43,464 nt of DNA from Massilia horti (GTDB taxonomy: Bacteria > Pseudomonadota > Gammaproteobacteria > Burkholderiales > Burkholderiaceae_D): assembly GCF_004614195.1 (NCBI RefSeq), contig NZ_SPUM01000068.1:1-43464 (forward strand), written 5' to 3'. The notes under the pieces were generated by a model. That model ran no database searches. It saw only the letters and a list, made by a program, of their open reading frames with translations, and was not told the DNA's origin. Positions 9,179 to 15,238 of this stretch are shown one piece after another (position 1 is the first letter of the stretch; the number at the start of each line of letters is the position of its first letter). Both the position numbers and the translations under genes were made by a program.

Positions 9179-10174
9179 ATGAGCGACAATATTAGGAACG
9201 ACAACCCGGACACGCGGCAGGCAACCAGCCCGACCGTCAGCCACTGGGAGCGAGAAACGCTCGAAAAGCTGGTATTTGCGACGATCAAGGAGCGGCGCGC
9301 AGCGCGGCGCTGGGGCATCTTCTTCAAACTGTCCTTCCTGGGGCTGGCATTGTTCGTCATCTGGGCCTATTTCGATTTCAGCCTGGGCGGGTCGGACGAG
9401 GCGATGGGCCGCCATACCGCACTCATCGAAATTAACGGCACCGTCGAGGCGGAAGGGCCGGGCGCGGCAGATACTGTGATTCCGTCGCTGAACAAGGCGT
9501 TTGCCGACAACGGGGCCGCTGCCGTTGTGCTGCGCATCAACAGCCCTGGCGGCAGTCCGGTGCAGGCCGGCATCATTGTCGATGAGATCAACCGGCTCAA
9601 GAAGGGCTATCCCAACAAGCCGCTATATGTAGTGGTTGACGAAATCTGCGCTTCGGGCGGCTATTACATCGCCGCGGCTGCGGACAAGATCTATGTAAAC
9701 AAGGCGAGCATCGTCGGTTCGATCGGCGTGCTGATGGACGGTTTCGGGTTTAATGGCTTGCTCGACAAGATCGGCGTCGAGCGCCGCCTGCTGACGGCCG
9801 GCGCCAACAAGGGCTTTCTCGACCCGTTCAGTCCGCAGTCGGCGCAGCAGAAGGCGCACGCCCAGGAAATGCTCGACGAAATCCACCAGCAATTCATCGC
9901 GGTGGTGCGCGCCGGGCGCGGAAAGCGCCTCAAGGAAACGCCGGACATGTTCTCCGGCCTGTACTGGACCGGCGCCAGGGCGGTGGAGATGGGGCTGGCG
10001 GATGGTTTCGGCACCGTGGACACGGTGGCGCGCGACATCGTCAAGGCCGAGGACATCATCGATTACACCGCACACGAAGGCCTGCCGGAACGTGTTCTGA
10101 AGAAATTTGGCGCCTCCGCCGGTGCCGGGGCGGTCAAAGCCTTCACTCGCAGTTCGCTTCCCGGCCTGCGCTGA
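9179..10174 (+). CDS. sppA: S49-family signal peptide peptidase, short SppA type
   Basis: An inner-membrane serine protease thought to degrade released signal peptides. The 331-residue protein has a cytoplasmic N-terminal tail, one membrane segment (about 47-66, FFKLSFLGLALFVIWAYF) and one S49 domain. The nucleophile is probably Ser159 in CASGGYYIAAAADKIY and the general base Lys211 in ANKGFLDPF. The 52-residue spacing equals that of the Bacillus subtilis Ser147/Lys199 pair. NSPGG at 121-125 forms the expected loop. It is half the length of E. coli SppA, so it belongs to the short class. It closes the rluC-led gene run; a repeat copy follows its stop. Confidence 0.92.
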   Translation: MSDNIRNDNPDTRQATSPTVSHWERETLEKLVFATIKERRAARRWGIFFKLSFLGLALFVIWAYFDFSLGGSDEAMGRHTALIEINGTVEAEGPGAADTVIPSLNKAFADNGAAAVVLRINSPGGSPVQAGIIVDEINRLKKGYPNKPLYVVVDEICASGGYYIAAAADKIYVNKASIVGSIGVLMDGFGFNGLLDKIGVERRLLTAGANKGFLDPFSPQSAQQKAHAQEMLDEIHQQFIAVVRAGRGKRLKETPDMFSGLYWTGARAVEMGLADGFGTVDTVARDIVKAEDIIDYTAHEGLPERVLKKFGASAGAGAVKAFTRSSLPGLR

Positions 10175-10205
10175 CACGGGCGCGACTGCCGAAGCCGTCG
10201 CAAAT

Positions 10206-10311
10206 CGTAGGGTGCGCACCTGTGCGCACGCGGTCACGGCATGCTGACTTGCGGCCGCGGCTTAACTACGCCACGTTCACGAACCGCGTGCGCACAGGTG
10301 CGCACCCTACG
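10206..10311. repeat. Two-arm GTGCGCAC interspersed palindrome downstream of sppA
   Basis: A 106-bp element with perfect 29-bp inverted arms (starting CGTAGGGTGCGCACC, ending CACGCGGT). Its loop is clearly homologous along its length to that of the copy at 28384, sharing for example CATGCT, ACTTGCGGC and CTACGC. The two copies therefore descend from one element, loop included. Confidence 0.92.
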
Positions 10312-10380
10312 AACCCCGTGGCGGCCGCCGACCGAGTTCCATATCTCCGGCTGCCTCTCTGATCCGCCTCAATATTTCTC

Positions 10381-10408
10381 TTGAAAGTTCGCCCCGATGT
10401 CCTATATT
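10381..10408 (+). promoter_or_regulatory. Candidate sigma70 promoter with no gene after it
   Basis: TTGAAA, 16 bp, TATATT. The -10 lies inside a near-palindrome GTCCTATATTGGAC (10399-10412), which could be an operator. No open frame follows. It could start a small RNA ending at the 10544-10571 hairpin, or be a leftover of a lost gene. Confidence 0.35.
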
Positions 10409-10543
10409 GGACGTGTAGTTCTTTCCAAGGAGGGCGAGTTAAAAGTTCAGCCTGCTTTTTGCAACGTTTGAATTGAGAGGCTACAGGCCGCACGAGCGGG
10501 ATTAGAGAGAATTCAATTCCTCAGCAGTGCTCCCAGTGGGAGA

Positions 10544-10571
10544 GGAAACGACGGCGCTTGCCGTCGTTTCC
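10544..10571. terminator. Perfect 12-bp hairpin, possible terminator for the minus-strand gene
   Basis: Arms GGAAACGACGGC and GCCGTCGTTTCC with a four-base loop. It lies 21 bases beyond the stop of the 10593-10889 gene. The T-run is weak on both strands (CATTTGTG on plus, TTTCCTCTCCC on minus), so termination is plausible but not certain. The arm word GGAAACGACGG recurs in the hairpin at 18711-18741. Confidence 0.5.
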
Positions 10572-10592
10572 ATTTGTGCTGTAGGAATCTGA

Positions 10593-10889
10593 TTAGTCTT
10601 GGCAGAGTTTTGCTGAGTCCATCTGCCTCTCAAGAGCCGGGCACGACTGGTCGCGCGCCGTCTCGTCGTACTGGGTGAACCCACCCGCGTCGAGCCACGC
10701 CTGGAAGTTGCGCTCGGCCTGGTCGTACCACACGGCGCGCAGGAGCAGATCGCCGTGCCCGGTCAGTTGCGGCTCTTGTCCGCCAGTGCTCCAACGAGCA
10801 AGCGCCAGCCGGGTTGATAAAAGCGCAGATTGCTCGTGGGCGATTCTCGTGCGATCTTCCATCGAGCTGGTAACCTTGAAGGTAGGCAT
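10593..10889 (-). CDS. Hypothetical protein, 98 residues
   Basis: I do not recognise this protein. It starts at ATG 10889 behind a good ribosome site (AAGAGGA, about six bases upstream), which supports a real gene. It has no signal peptide or membrane segment. Middle and C-terminal parts are rich in Trp, Tyr and acidic residues (AVWYDQAERNFQAWLDAGGF), and two Cys lie near the C-terminus (DQSCPALE, AKLCQD). The charge pattern suggests a small soluble helical protein. It is alone on the minus strand between plus-strand genes, with a hairpin after its stop and an FNR-like site about 115 bp upstream of its start. Confidence 0.6.
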   Translation of the reverse strand: MPTFKVTSSMEDRTRIAHEQSALLSTRLALARWSTGGQEPQLTGHGDLLLRAVWYDQAERNFQAWLDAGGFTQYDETARDQSCPALERQMDSAKLCQD

Positions 10890-11004
10890 CCTCGGTCCTC
10901 TTGTTTGTCGTGTTAACTAATCCTACGGCTGAGTAGTCCTTGCTTCATTCGCGTAGGGCGATTCCTAATGCAATTGAAGTGTATCAATAGGAGGATTCCT
11001 AGGC

Positions 11005-11018
11005 TTGATTTGCGTCAA
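11005..11018. promoter_or_regulatory. FNR/CRP-family-like palindrome
   Basis: TTGATTTGCGTCAA matches the FNR consensus TTGAT-N4-ATCAA at nine of ten positions. It lies in the divergent gap between the 98-residue orphan gene (start at 10889) and rsuA (start at 11104). Its distance from either start would suit a regulator; the orphan gene is the more likely target because rsuA is normally constitutive. Function is inferred from the motif only. Confidence 0.4.
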
Positions 11019-11066
11019 ATGAGTGTTCTGCCGCAATGCGGGGCCCGCAGGTTCCGACGGTAGCGC

Positions 11067-11095
11067 TTTCCGCCGTATGGGCGTTCTGCTAAAGT
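11067..11095 (+). promoter_or_regulatory. Possible rsuA promoter giving an almost leaderless mRNA
   Basis: TTTCCG, 17 bp, TAAAGT. The -35 is poor and the -10 is fair. The expected transcription start falls one or two bases before the rsuA ATG at 11104, which itself has no Shine-Dalgarno sequence. Confidence 0.3.
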
Positions 11096-11103
11096 CTCGC
11101 CCC

Positions 11104-11820
11104 ATGAGCAAACTTTCCCTGGACCGGATCCTGCAATCGCAAGGTTTCGGCAGCCGTAAATACTGCAGGGCGCTGATCGAAGACGGCGATGTGGCCGTCA
11201 ATGGCGCAATCTGTACCGATTACAAGACACCGATCGAGACCGAGGGCCTGGTCCTGACGGTGTTCGACGAAGAATGGACGTACCGCGAGCACCTGTATAT
11301 CGCACTGTACAAGCCGGCCGGCTTCGAGTGCTCGCGCAAGCCGAGCCACCATCCGGGCGTGCTGACGTTGCTGCCGGAACAGTTCGAGTGGCGCGCCGTG
11401 CAGCCGGTCGGGCGGCTCGATCATGACACCACCGGATTACTGTTGCTTTCCGACGACGGTGCGTTCATCCATGCGCAATCGTCGCCCAAGCGGCACGTGC
11501 CGAAGGTCTACCAGGCCACGACGGCCGAGCCGGTAACCCAGGCACTGGTCGACCAGTTGCTCGCCGGTGTGCAGCTCGTTGACGAGCCGGCGCCGCTGGC
11601 GGCGGTATCGTGCGTGCAGCGCGGCGAGCATCAGCTCGAGATTGTCCTGGAGCAAGGCAAGTACCACCAGGTCAAGCGCATGCTGGCTGCGGCCGGCAAC
11701 CATTGCGCGGCGCTGCACCGGTCGCAGATCGGTGGGCTTACGCTCGACTCGCTGGCGATCGGGGAAGGGGAATGGTGCTATCTCGAAAAGCCGCAGCTTG
11801 AGCTGCTGGTACCCGATTAA
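11104..11820 (+). CDS. rsuA: 16S rRNA pseudouridine synthase RsuA
   Basis: It converts U516 of 16S rRNA to pseudouridine during small-subunit assembly. The 238-residue protein has an N-terminal S4 domain (MSKLSLDRILQSQGFGSRK to VAVNG, about 1-55). The RsuA/RluB/E/F-type catalytic domain carries GRLDHDTTG at 103-111 with the nucleophile Asp106, and the QGKYHQVKRM motif typical of this branch. Length and motif spacing fit RsuA better than the longer RluB and RluF. The start at 11104 begins directly with the S4 domain; a start at 11023 would add 27 poorly behaved residues. Confidence 0.88.
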   Translation: MSKLSLDRILQSQGFGSRKYCRALIEDGDVAVNGAICTDYKTPIETEGLVLTVFDEEWTYREHLYIALYKPAGFECSRKPSHHPGVLTLLPEQFEWRAVQPVGRLDHDTTGLLLLSDDGAFIHAQSSPKRHVPKVYQATTAEPVTQALVDQLLAGVQLVDEPAPLAAVSCVQRGEHQLEIVLEQGKYHQVKRMLAAAGNHCAALHRSQIGGLTLDSLAIGEGEWCYLEKPQLELLVPD

Positions 11821-11869
11821 TCTGCACCGGCCACCCGCCGCCTGACCAGACGGAGCGTCCTGACGACTC

Positions 11870-12856
11870 ATGAAACTCGCCACTCTCAACGACGGTTCCC
11901 GCAACGGCCAGCTTATGGTGGTCGCGCGCGACCTGAAATCCGCCCACATCGCCGACGGCATCGCACCGACGCTGCAGTCCGCGCTCGACGACTGGAGCTT
12001 CATCGCGCCGCAATTAAATGAGCTGTATGCGCAGCTCAATGAGGGCAGGGCGCGCCGCAGCTTCGATTTCGATCCGGCGAAATGCATGGCGCCGCTGCCG
12101 CGCGCATTTCAATGGGCGGATGGATCCGCCTACGTGAACCATGTGGAGCTGGTGCGCAAGGCGCGCGGCGCCGAAATGCCGGAGTCCTTCTGGGAAGAGC
12201 CGCTGATGTACCAGGGCGGCAGCGATGATTTCCTGGGGCCGATGGACGACATCGTGCTCGCGCATGAGGAGTGGGGCATCGACTTCGAGGCCGAGGTGGC
12301 GGTGGTCGTTGACGACGTGCCGATGGGGGCGACGCCGGATGAAGCCTGGCTGCATATAAAGCTGGTCATGCTCGCCAACGATGTCTCGCTGCGCAATCTG
12401 ATTCCGCCAGAACTGGCAAAGGGGTTCGGCTTTTTGCAATCGAAGCCGGCGACCAGTTTTTCACCGGTGGCCGTGACGCCGGACGAATTAGGCGATGCCT
12501 GGAAGGACGGGAAGCTGCACCTGCCGCTGCGCTCGACCTGGAACGGGCATCTGGTTGGGCAGCCGCATGCGGGCGTGGACATGGTATTCAACTTCCCGCA
12601 ACTGATCGCGCATTTGTGCAAAACGCGTAATGCGCGAGCAGGCAGCATCATTGGATCGGGCACGGTGTCAAACAAGGATGCGTCGCGCGGGTACTCCTGC
12701 ATCGCCGAACAGCGGTGCCTGGAGATGATCGAGCACGGTCAGGCGGTAACGCCGTTCATGCGCTTTGGCGACACGATTCGCATCGAGATGCTCGACGCGT
12801 CCGGCAAGTCGATCTTCGGCGCGATCGAGCAGGCGGTGAAGCGCTTCGAGCGCTGA
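11870..12856 (+). CDS. Fumarylacetoacetate hydrolase (FAH) family protein
   Basis: A 328-residue FAH-superfamily enzyme, a group that cleaves or decarboxylates beta-diketo acids in aromatic catabolism. The metal-binding acids are visible as DFEAEVA (Glu140, Glu142) and Asp171 in ANDVSLRN. SGTVSNKD and the C-terminal GDTIRIEM motif are also typical. It has the longer prokaryotic FAH-like N-terminal domain rather than the short HpcE form. No homogentisate or tyrosine pathway gene lies nearby, so fumarylacetoacetase activity itself cannot be asserted. It starts 49 bases after rsuA and ends at a strong terminator. Confidence 0.88.
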   Translation: MKLATLNDGSRNGQLMVVARDLKSAHIADGIAPTLQSALDDWSFIAPQLNELYAQLNEGRARRSFDFDPAKCMAPLPRAFQWADGSAYVNHVELVRKARGAEMPESFWEEPLMYQGGSDDFLGPMDDIVLAHEEWGIDFEAEVAVVVDDVPMGATPDEAWLHIKLVMLANDVSLRNLIPPELAKGFGFLQSKPATSFSPVAVTPDELGDAWKDGKLHLPLRSTWNGHLVGQPHAGVDMVFNFPQLIAHLCKTRNARAGSIIGSGTVSNKDASRGYSCIAEQRCLEMIEHGQAVTPFMRFGDTIRIEMLDASGKSIFGAIEQAVKRFER

Positions 12857-12891
12857 TTACATACTGCCACTCGCAGGGGCAAGCGAATCTT

Positions 12892-12923
12892 CCGTCCATG
12901 TGTTCATGGGCGGTTGTTTTTGC
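12892..12923 (+). terminator. Rho-independent terminator after the FAH gene
   Basis: Stem CCGTCCATG / CATGGGCGG (one G-T wobble) around the loop TGTT, followed by TTGTTTTTGCTTT. It begins 36 bases beyond the stop. Confidence 0.82.
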
Positions 12924-13381
12924 TTTGGGTCCCGACAACTTTCCAACGTAGGCACTACTCCAGTTTGTCGCGAACGGGGTCGTGCACCTCTCAGCAGCTC
13001 CCGCAGGCGCCGGGAACGGCGTAATCGGAGCGCACCTTCTGTTGCCGCCAGCCTGGCTACGGTCGAAGATTAGCAAATAAATTCAACGGAGCAGGCCGCA
13101 TTGTTTTGCCAGTCTTTGGCTTTTGACCGGTATCAGATTTGTTCAATATTTTGTCGAAACAAAAGTTAATTGAACGTTATGTGAAAAACTTTCATGAAAA
13201 TGTATCCAGTTATGTACGAATTGTATTTTTTGGTGAAAAAGTATTAATCGTGTAAAGACAATCGGTGAAAATTTTGTGGCGGGTTTGGTGAAAAGACACC
13301 CGAATTGGACGATTTCTGTATAGTTGATACAATGTGAAGTTGATTCACATGCATCTTCGCTTTGCTGCAAGCAGATAATAA
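12924..13381. other. Gene-free region turning AT-rich, promoter region of the exported-protein gene
   Basis: Up to about 13080 the composition is ordinary. From about 13080 to 13381 it is strikingly AT-rich for this window. The word GTGAAAA occurs at 13181, 13233, 13265 and 13288, three of the four within GGTGAAAA, all upstream of the promoter at 13305-13333. AT-richness of this kind often marks acquired DNA or a nucleoid-protein target. Short frames here would overlap the promoter and look spurious. Confidence 0.6.
13305..13333 (+). promoter_or_regulatory. Strong sigma70-type promoter of the exported-protein/glycosyltransferase pair
   Basis: TTGGAC, 17 bp, TACAAT, close to consensus in both boxes and spacing. 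The expected transcript starts near 13340, leaving a leader of about 40 nt before the ATG at 13382. Confidence 0.7.
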
Positions 13382-13825
13382 ATGTTCAAGTTAAGCACCA
13401 GTTTCATGGTCCTGGTTATAGCCACCACGACGCTTGCGGCCTCCGCTCAGCAGATGCGCAAGTCCGGCATGTCTGGTCAGGAGCCGGGAGCTGGCGAGGC
13501 TGCGGCAACTGCGTCTGTACTTACGCCGGCGCTCGTTCCTGCGCCATCGCACAGGTTGGTGATCACTGACACCGTGACGGATCCGGCCGGCGCAGCCGGT
13601 CAGGCTTCGGATACCGGCAATGACAGCCTGGAGCCGCGCCCGGTGGCAAAGCATTCAATTCATGAAAATGATGTGTCGAGTGAATTTCAAAAGTTCATCT
13701 TGGATAACCCGGCTGAGGTACTTCCGATTTTTGCTCCGCTCCTGAATTCCCCGGTTCCCGGCGATGACCTGTTAATTCGCGGTTGGGGCACTATCGCTAA
13801 TAAACAGGAGCCGGCGTTATGCTGA
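13382..13825 (+). CDS. Small exported protein of unknown function
   Basis: I do not recognise this 147-residue protein. It starts with a clear signal peptide (MFKLSTSFMVLVIATTTLAASAQQ, probable cleavage after ASA). A low-complexity Ala/Gly/Thr/Pro stretch follows, then a more ordered C-terminal half with acidic and hydrophobic residues (SSEFQKFILDNPAEVLPIFAPLL). There is no lipobox, no sorting motif and no catalytic signature. The only Cys is the last residue. The Shine-Dalgarno site is weak. Its stop overlaps the start of the next gene (ATGCTGA), so the two are translationally coupled, which points to a joint role with the sugar-phosphate transferase, perhaps in envelope glycan assembly. That role is inference. 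Confidence 0.7.
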   Translation: MFKLSTSFMVLVIATTTLAASAQQMRKSGMSGQEPGAGEAAATASVLTPALVPAPSHRLVITDTVTDPAGAAGQASDTGNDSLEPRPVAKHSIHENDVSSEFQKFILDNPAEVLPIFAPLLNSPVPGDDLLIRGWGTIANKQEPALC

Positions 13826-15018
13826 CTCACCTGTTGATCGCTGCGATGGTCGCGGCCGGTACGAGTGCAATTGCCAGTTTGGTGATTATTATCTCGCAAA
13901 GATGGCATGGCAAGCTGTCGCTCGATCATGACCTTGAGGGCGTTCAGAAATTTCATGCTCGCGCAGTGCCGCGTATCGGCGGCATTGCGATTATTACGGC
14001 TATTTCGCTTACACTTCTTTTTTCTTATTGCTTCACCGGCGATCTGCTATCTGTTTCCGCCTTTTCGGCGGCAGTGCTCCTTCTTTGCGCTGGATTGCCT
14101 GCTTTCGTCGCAGGGGTGACGGAAGATTTGACAAAGCGCGTCTCGGTCAAGGCACGTTTGCTCGCGTCATTGGGAAGCGCATTGCTGGCCAGCTGGTTAC
14201 TGGGCGCCACGATCGATAAACTCGATATTTGGGGTTTGGACGCCTTGTTAACCTGGGCCCCCCTCGCTTTGGTCGTTACCGCGGTAGCCGTGGCTGGCGG
14301 TGTCAATGCCATCAATATCATTGATGGCTTCAATGGCCTGGCGGGCAGCACTGTCACCATTATGTTAGCTGCACTTGGCATTCTTGCCTGGAATGTCGGC
14401 GACGAGCTGGTAGCTCAGTTGGCGGTGGTCGGTCTCGGGGCTACGGCTGGTTTTCTTTTCATGAACTATCCTTCGGGACGCCTGTTTCTGGGCGATGGAG
14501 GAGCATATTTCCTCGGATTCTGGGTGGCGGAGATTGTTGTGCTGTTGCTCGTCCGTGATACATCGATCAGCGCTTGGCAGGTCCTGGCGATTTGCGCCTA
14601 TCCGGTTATCGAAGTTTTGTTCAGCATCTATCGACGTCAATACCTTCGACAGGGTGACCCCGTGGCGCCCGACGGGCTTCATTTGCACACGCTGGTGTTC
14701 CGGCGTGTTGTTTCCCGCTTTATCGCGGATACTGATCACCCCTGGAAGCGCAATGCTGCGGTGGCTTGTGTGATTGTTCCCTGGGTCGCCCTGGGCGCGT
14801 CGTTAAGTCTTGTATTTGGAGATACAACACCATCCGCAATGCTGATTGTTTTCGGCCAGGTCCTTGCTTATATCGCCATATACCGTCGCGTGGTCCGGGG
14901 CCGATGGACTGCCCGCCAAAATACGGACGTGTTGAGCAGCGACGAAGTTCATGCCAATGACTGCACTGGGCGCGTTGCGCTATCGCCTGCCATACGACAT
15001 GACGGGCACCCCTTATAA
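13819..15018 (+). CDS. WecA/MraY-family polyprenyl-phosphate sugar-1-phosphate transferase (GT family 4)
   Basis: A 399-residue multi-pass membrane enzyme expected to transfer a sugar-1-phosphate from a UDP-sugar to undecaprenyl phosphate at the inner face of the membrane, the first step of making an envelope polysaccharide. About ten hydrophobic segments are visible. Family motifs appear in order: PRIGGI (51-56), GVTEDLTKR (99-107), NAINIIDGFNGLAG (163-176), GDGGAYFLGF (225-234) and HLHT (288-291). At the usual DDxxD-type position it has Glu102-Asp103 instead of Asp-Asp. A hydrophilic tail of about 40 residues ends the protein. The sugar and glycan are unknown; lipopolysaccharide O-chain, exopolysaccharide or a flagellar glycan are possible. 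Codon use is less GC-rich than in the flagellar genes, which suggests transfer. Confidence 0.85.
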   Translation: MLTHLLIAAMVAAGTSAIASLVIIISQRWHGKLSLDHDLEGVQKFHARAVPRIGGIAIITAISLTLLFSYCFTGDLLSVSAFSAAVLLLCAGLPAFVAGVTEDLTKRVSVKARLLASLGSALLASWLLGATIDKLDIWGLDALLTWAPLALVVTAVAVAGGVNAINIIDGFNGLAGSTVTIMLAALGILAWNVGDELVAQLAVVGLGATAGFLFMNYPSGRLFLGDGGAYFLGFWVAEIVVLLLVRDTSISAWQVLAICAYPVIEVLFSIYRRQYLRQGDPVAPDGLHLHTLVFRRVVSRFIADTDHPWKRNAAVACVIVPWVALGASLSLVFGDTTPSAMLIVFGQVLAYIAIYRRVVRGRWTARQNTDVLSSDEVHANDCTGRVALSPAIRHDGHPL

Positions 15019-15180
15019 CGCCACAAAGTTGCCTAAATTCACTAATTGAACTGAGGTTGCAGCAGGCGATTCTGCGCTTGTCAGCGAATTGAGGCGGATT
15101 GGGCGGGCATTTCAGGGCATGGCCGCGGAGCAACATCGGGGATAATGCCAGCTTGATGTGGTGCGCGACGCGTGTTTGAA

Positions 15181-15208
15181 CGCGTGGGCGGGCAGGGGCC
15201 CACCCTAC
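15181..15208. repeat. Single arm related to the GTGCGCAC palindrome family
   Basis: On the minus strand it reads GTAGGGTGGGCCCC then TGCCCGCCCACGCG, the same framework as the main arm (GTAGGGTG...CACGCG) with the GTGCGCAC core replaced by G/C runs. It lies in the 220-bp gap before flhB, about 30 bases upstream of the start. No inverted partner arm is evident. Confidence 0.5.
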
Positions 15209-15238
15209 AGGACGCTGCGCCGTAATCAGGAGCGCGGG

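Larger units (their letters stand above)
10312..10592. other. Gap after sppA with a promoter-like site and a hairpin but no gene
   Basis: Together with the repeat before it, this makes a gene-free stretch of about 420 bp. Small frames here run into the repeat or lack ribosome sites. It holds TTGAAA/TATATT boxes at 10381-10408, a Shine-Dalgarno-like AAGGAGG near 10428 with no start codon at a usable distance, and the hairpin at 10544-10571. Confidence 0.5.

Noticed and set aside
10266..10493. A 75-codon minus-strand frame
   Set aside because: It ends inside the repeat element, has no ribosome site and overlaps the promoter-like site. Its tail is repeat-derived.
10983..11025. AGGAGG followed by a six-codon TTG mini-frame, a possible leader peptide
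   Set aside because: It depends on a TTG start and a long spacer, and overlaps the FNR-like palindrome. The evidence is too thin.
11153..11160. GCCGTAAA, the sigma28 -10 word seen elsewhere
   Set aside because: It lies inside the rsuA coding sequence and no TNAAGTTT-like box stands 11 bases upstream.
13143..13370. A 75-codon minus-strand frame in the AT-rich region
   Set aside because: Its composition is that of AT-rich non-coding DNA, it has no ribosome site and it lies across the promoter of the 13382 gene.
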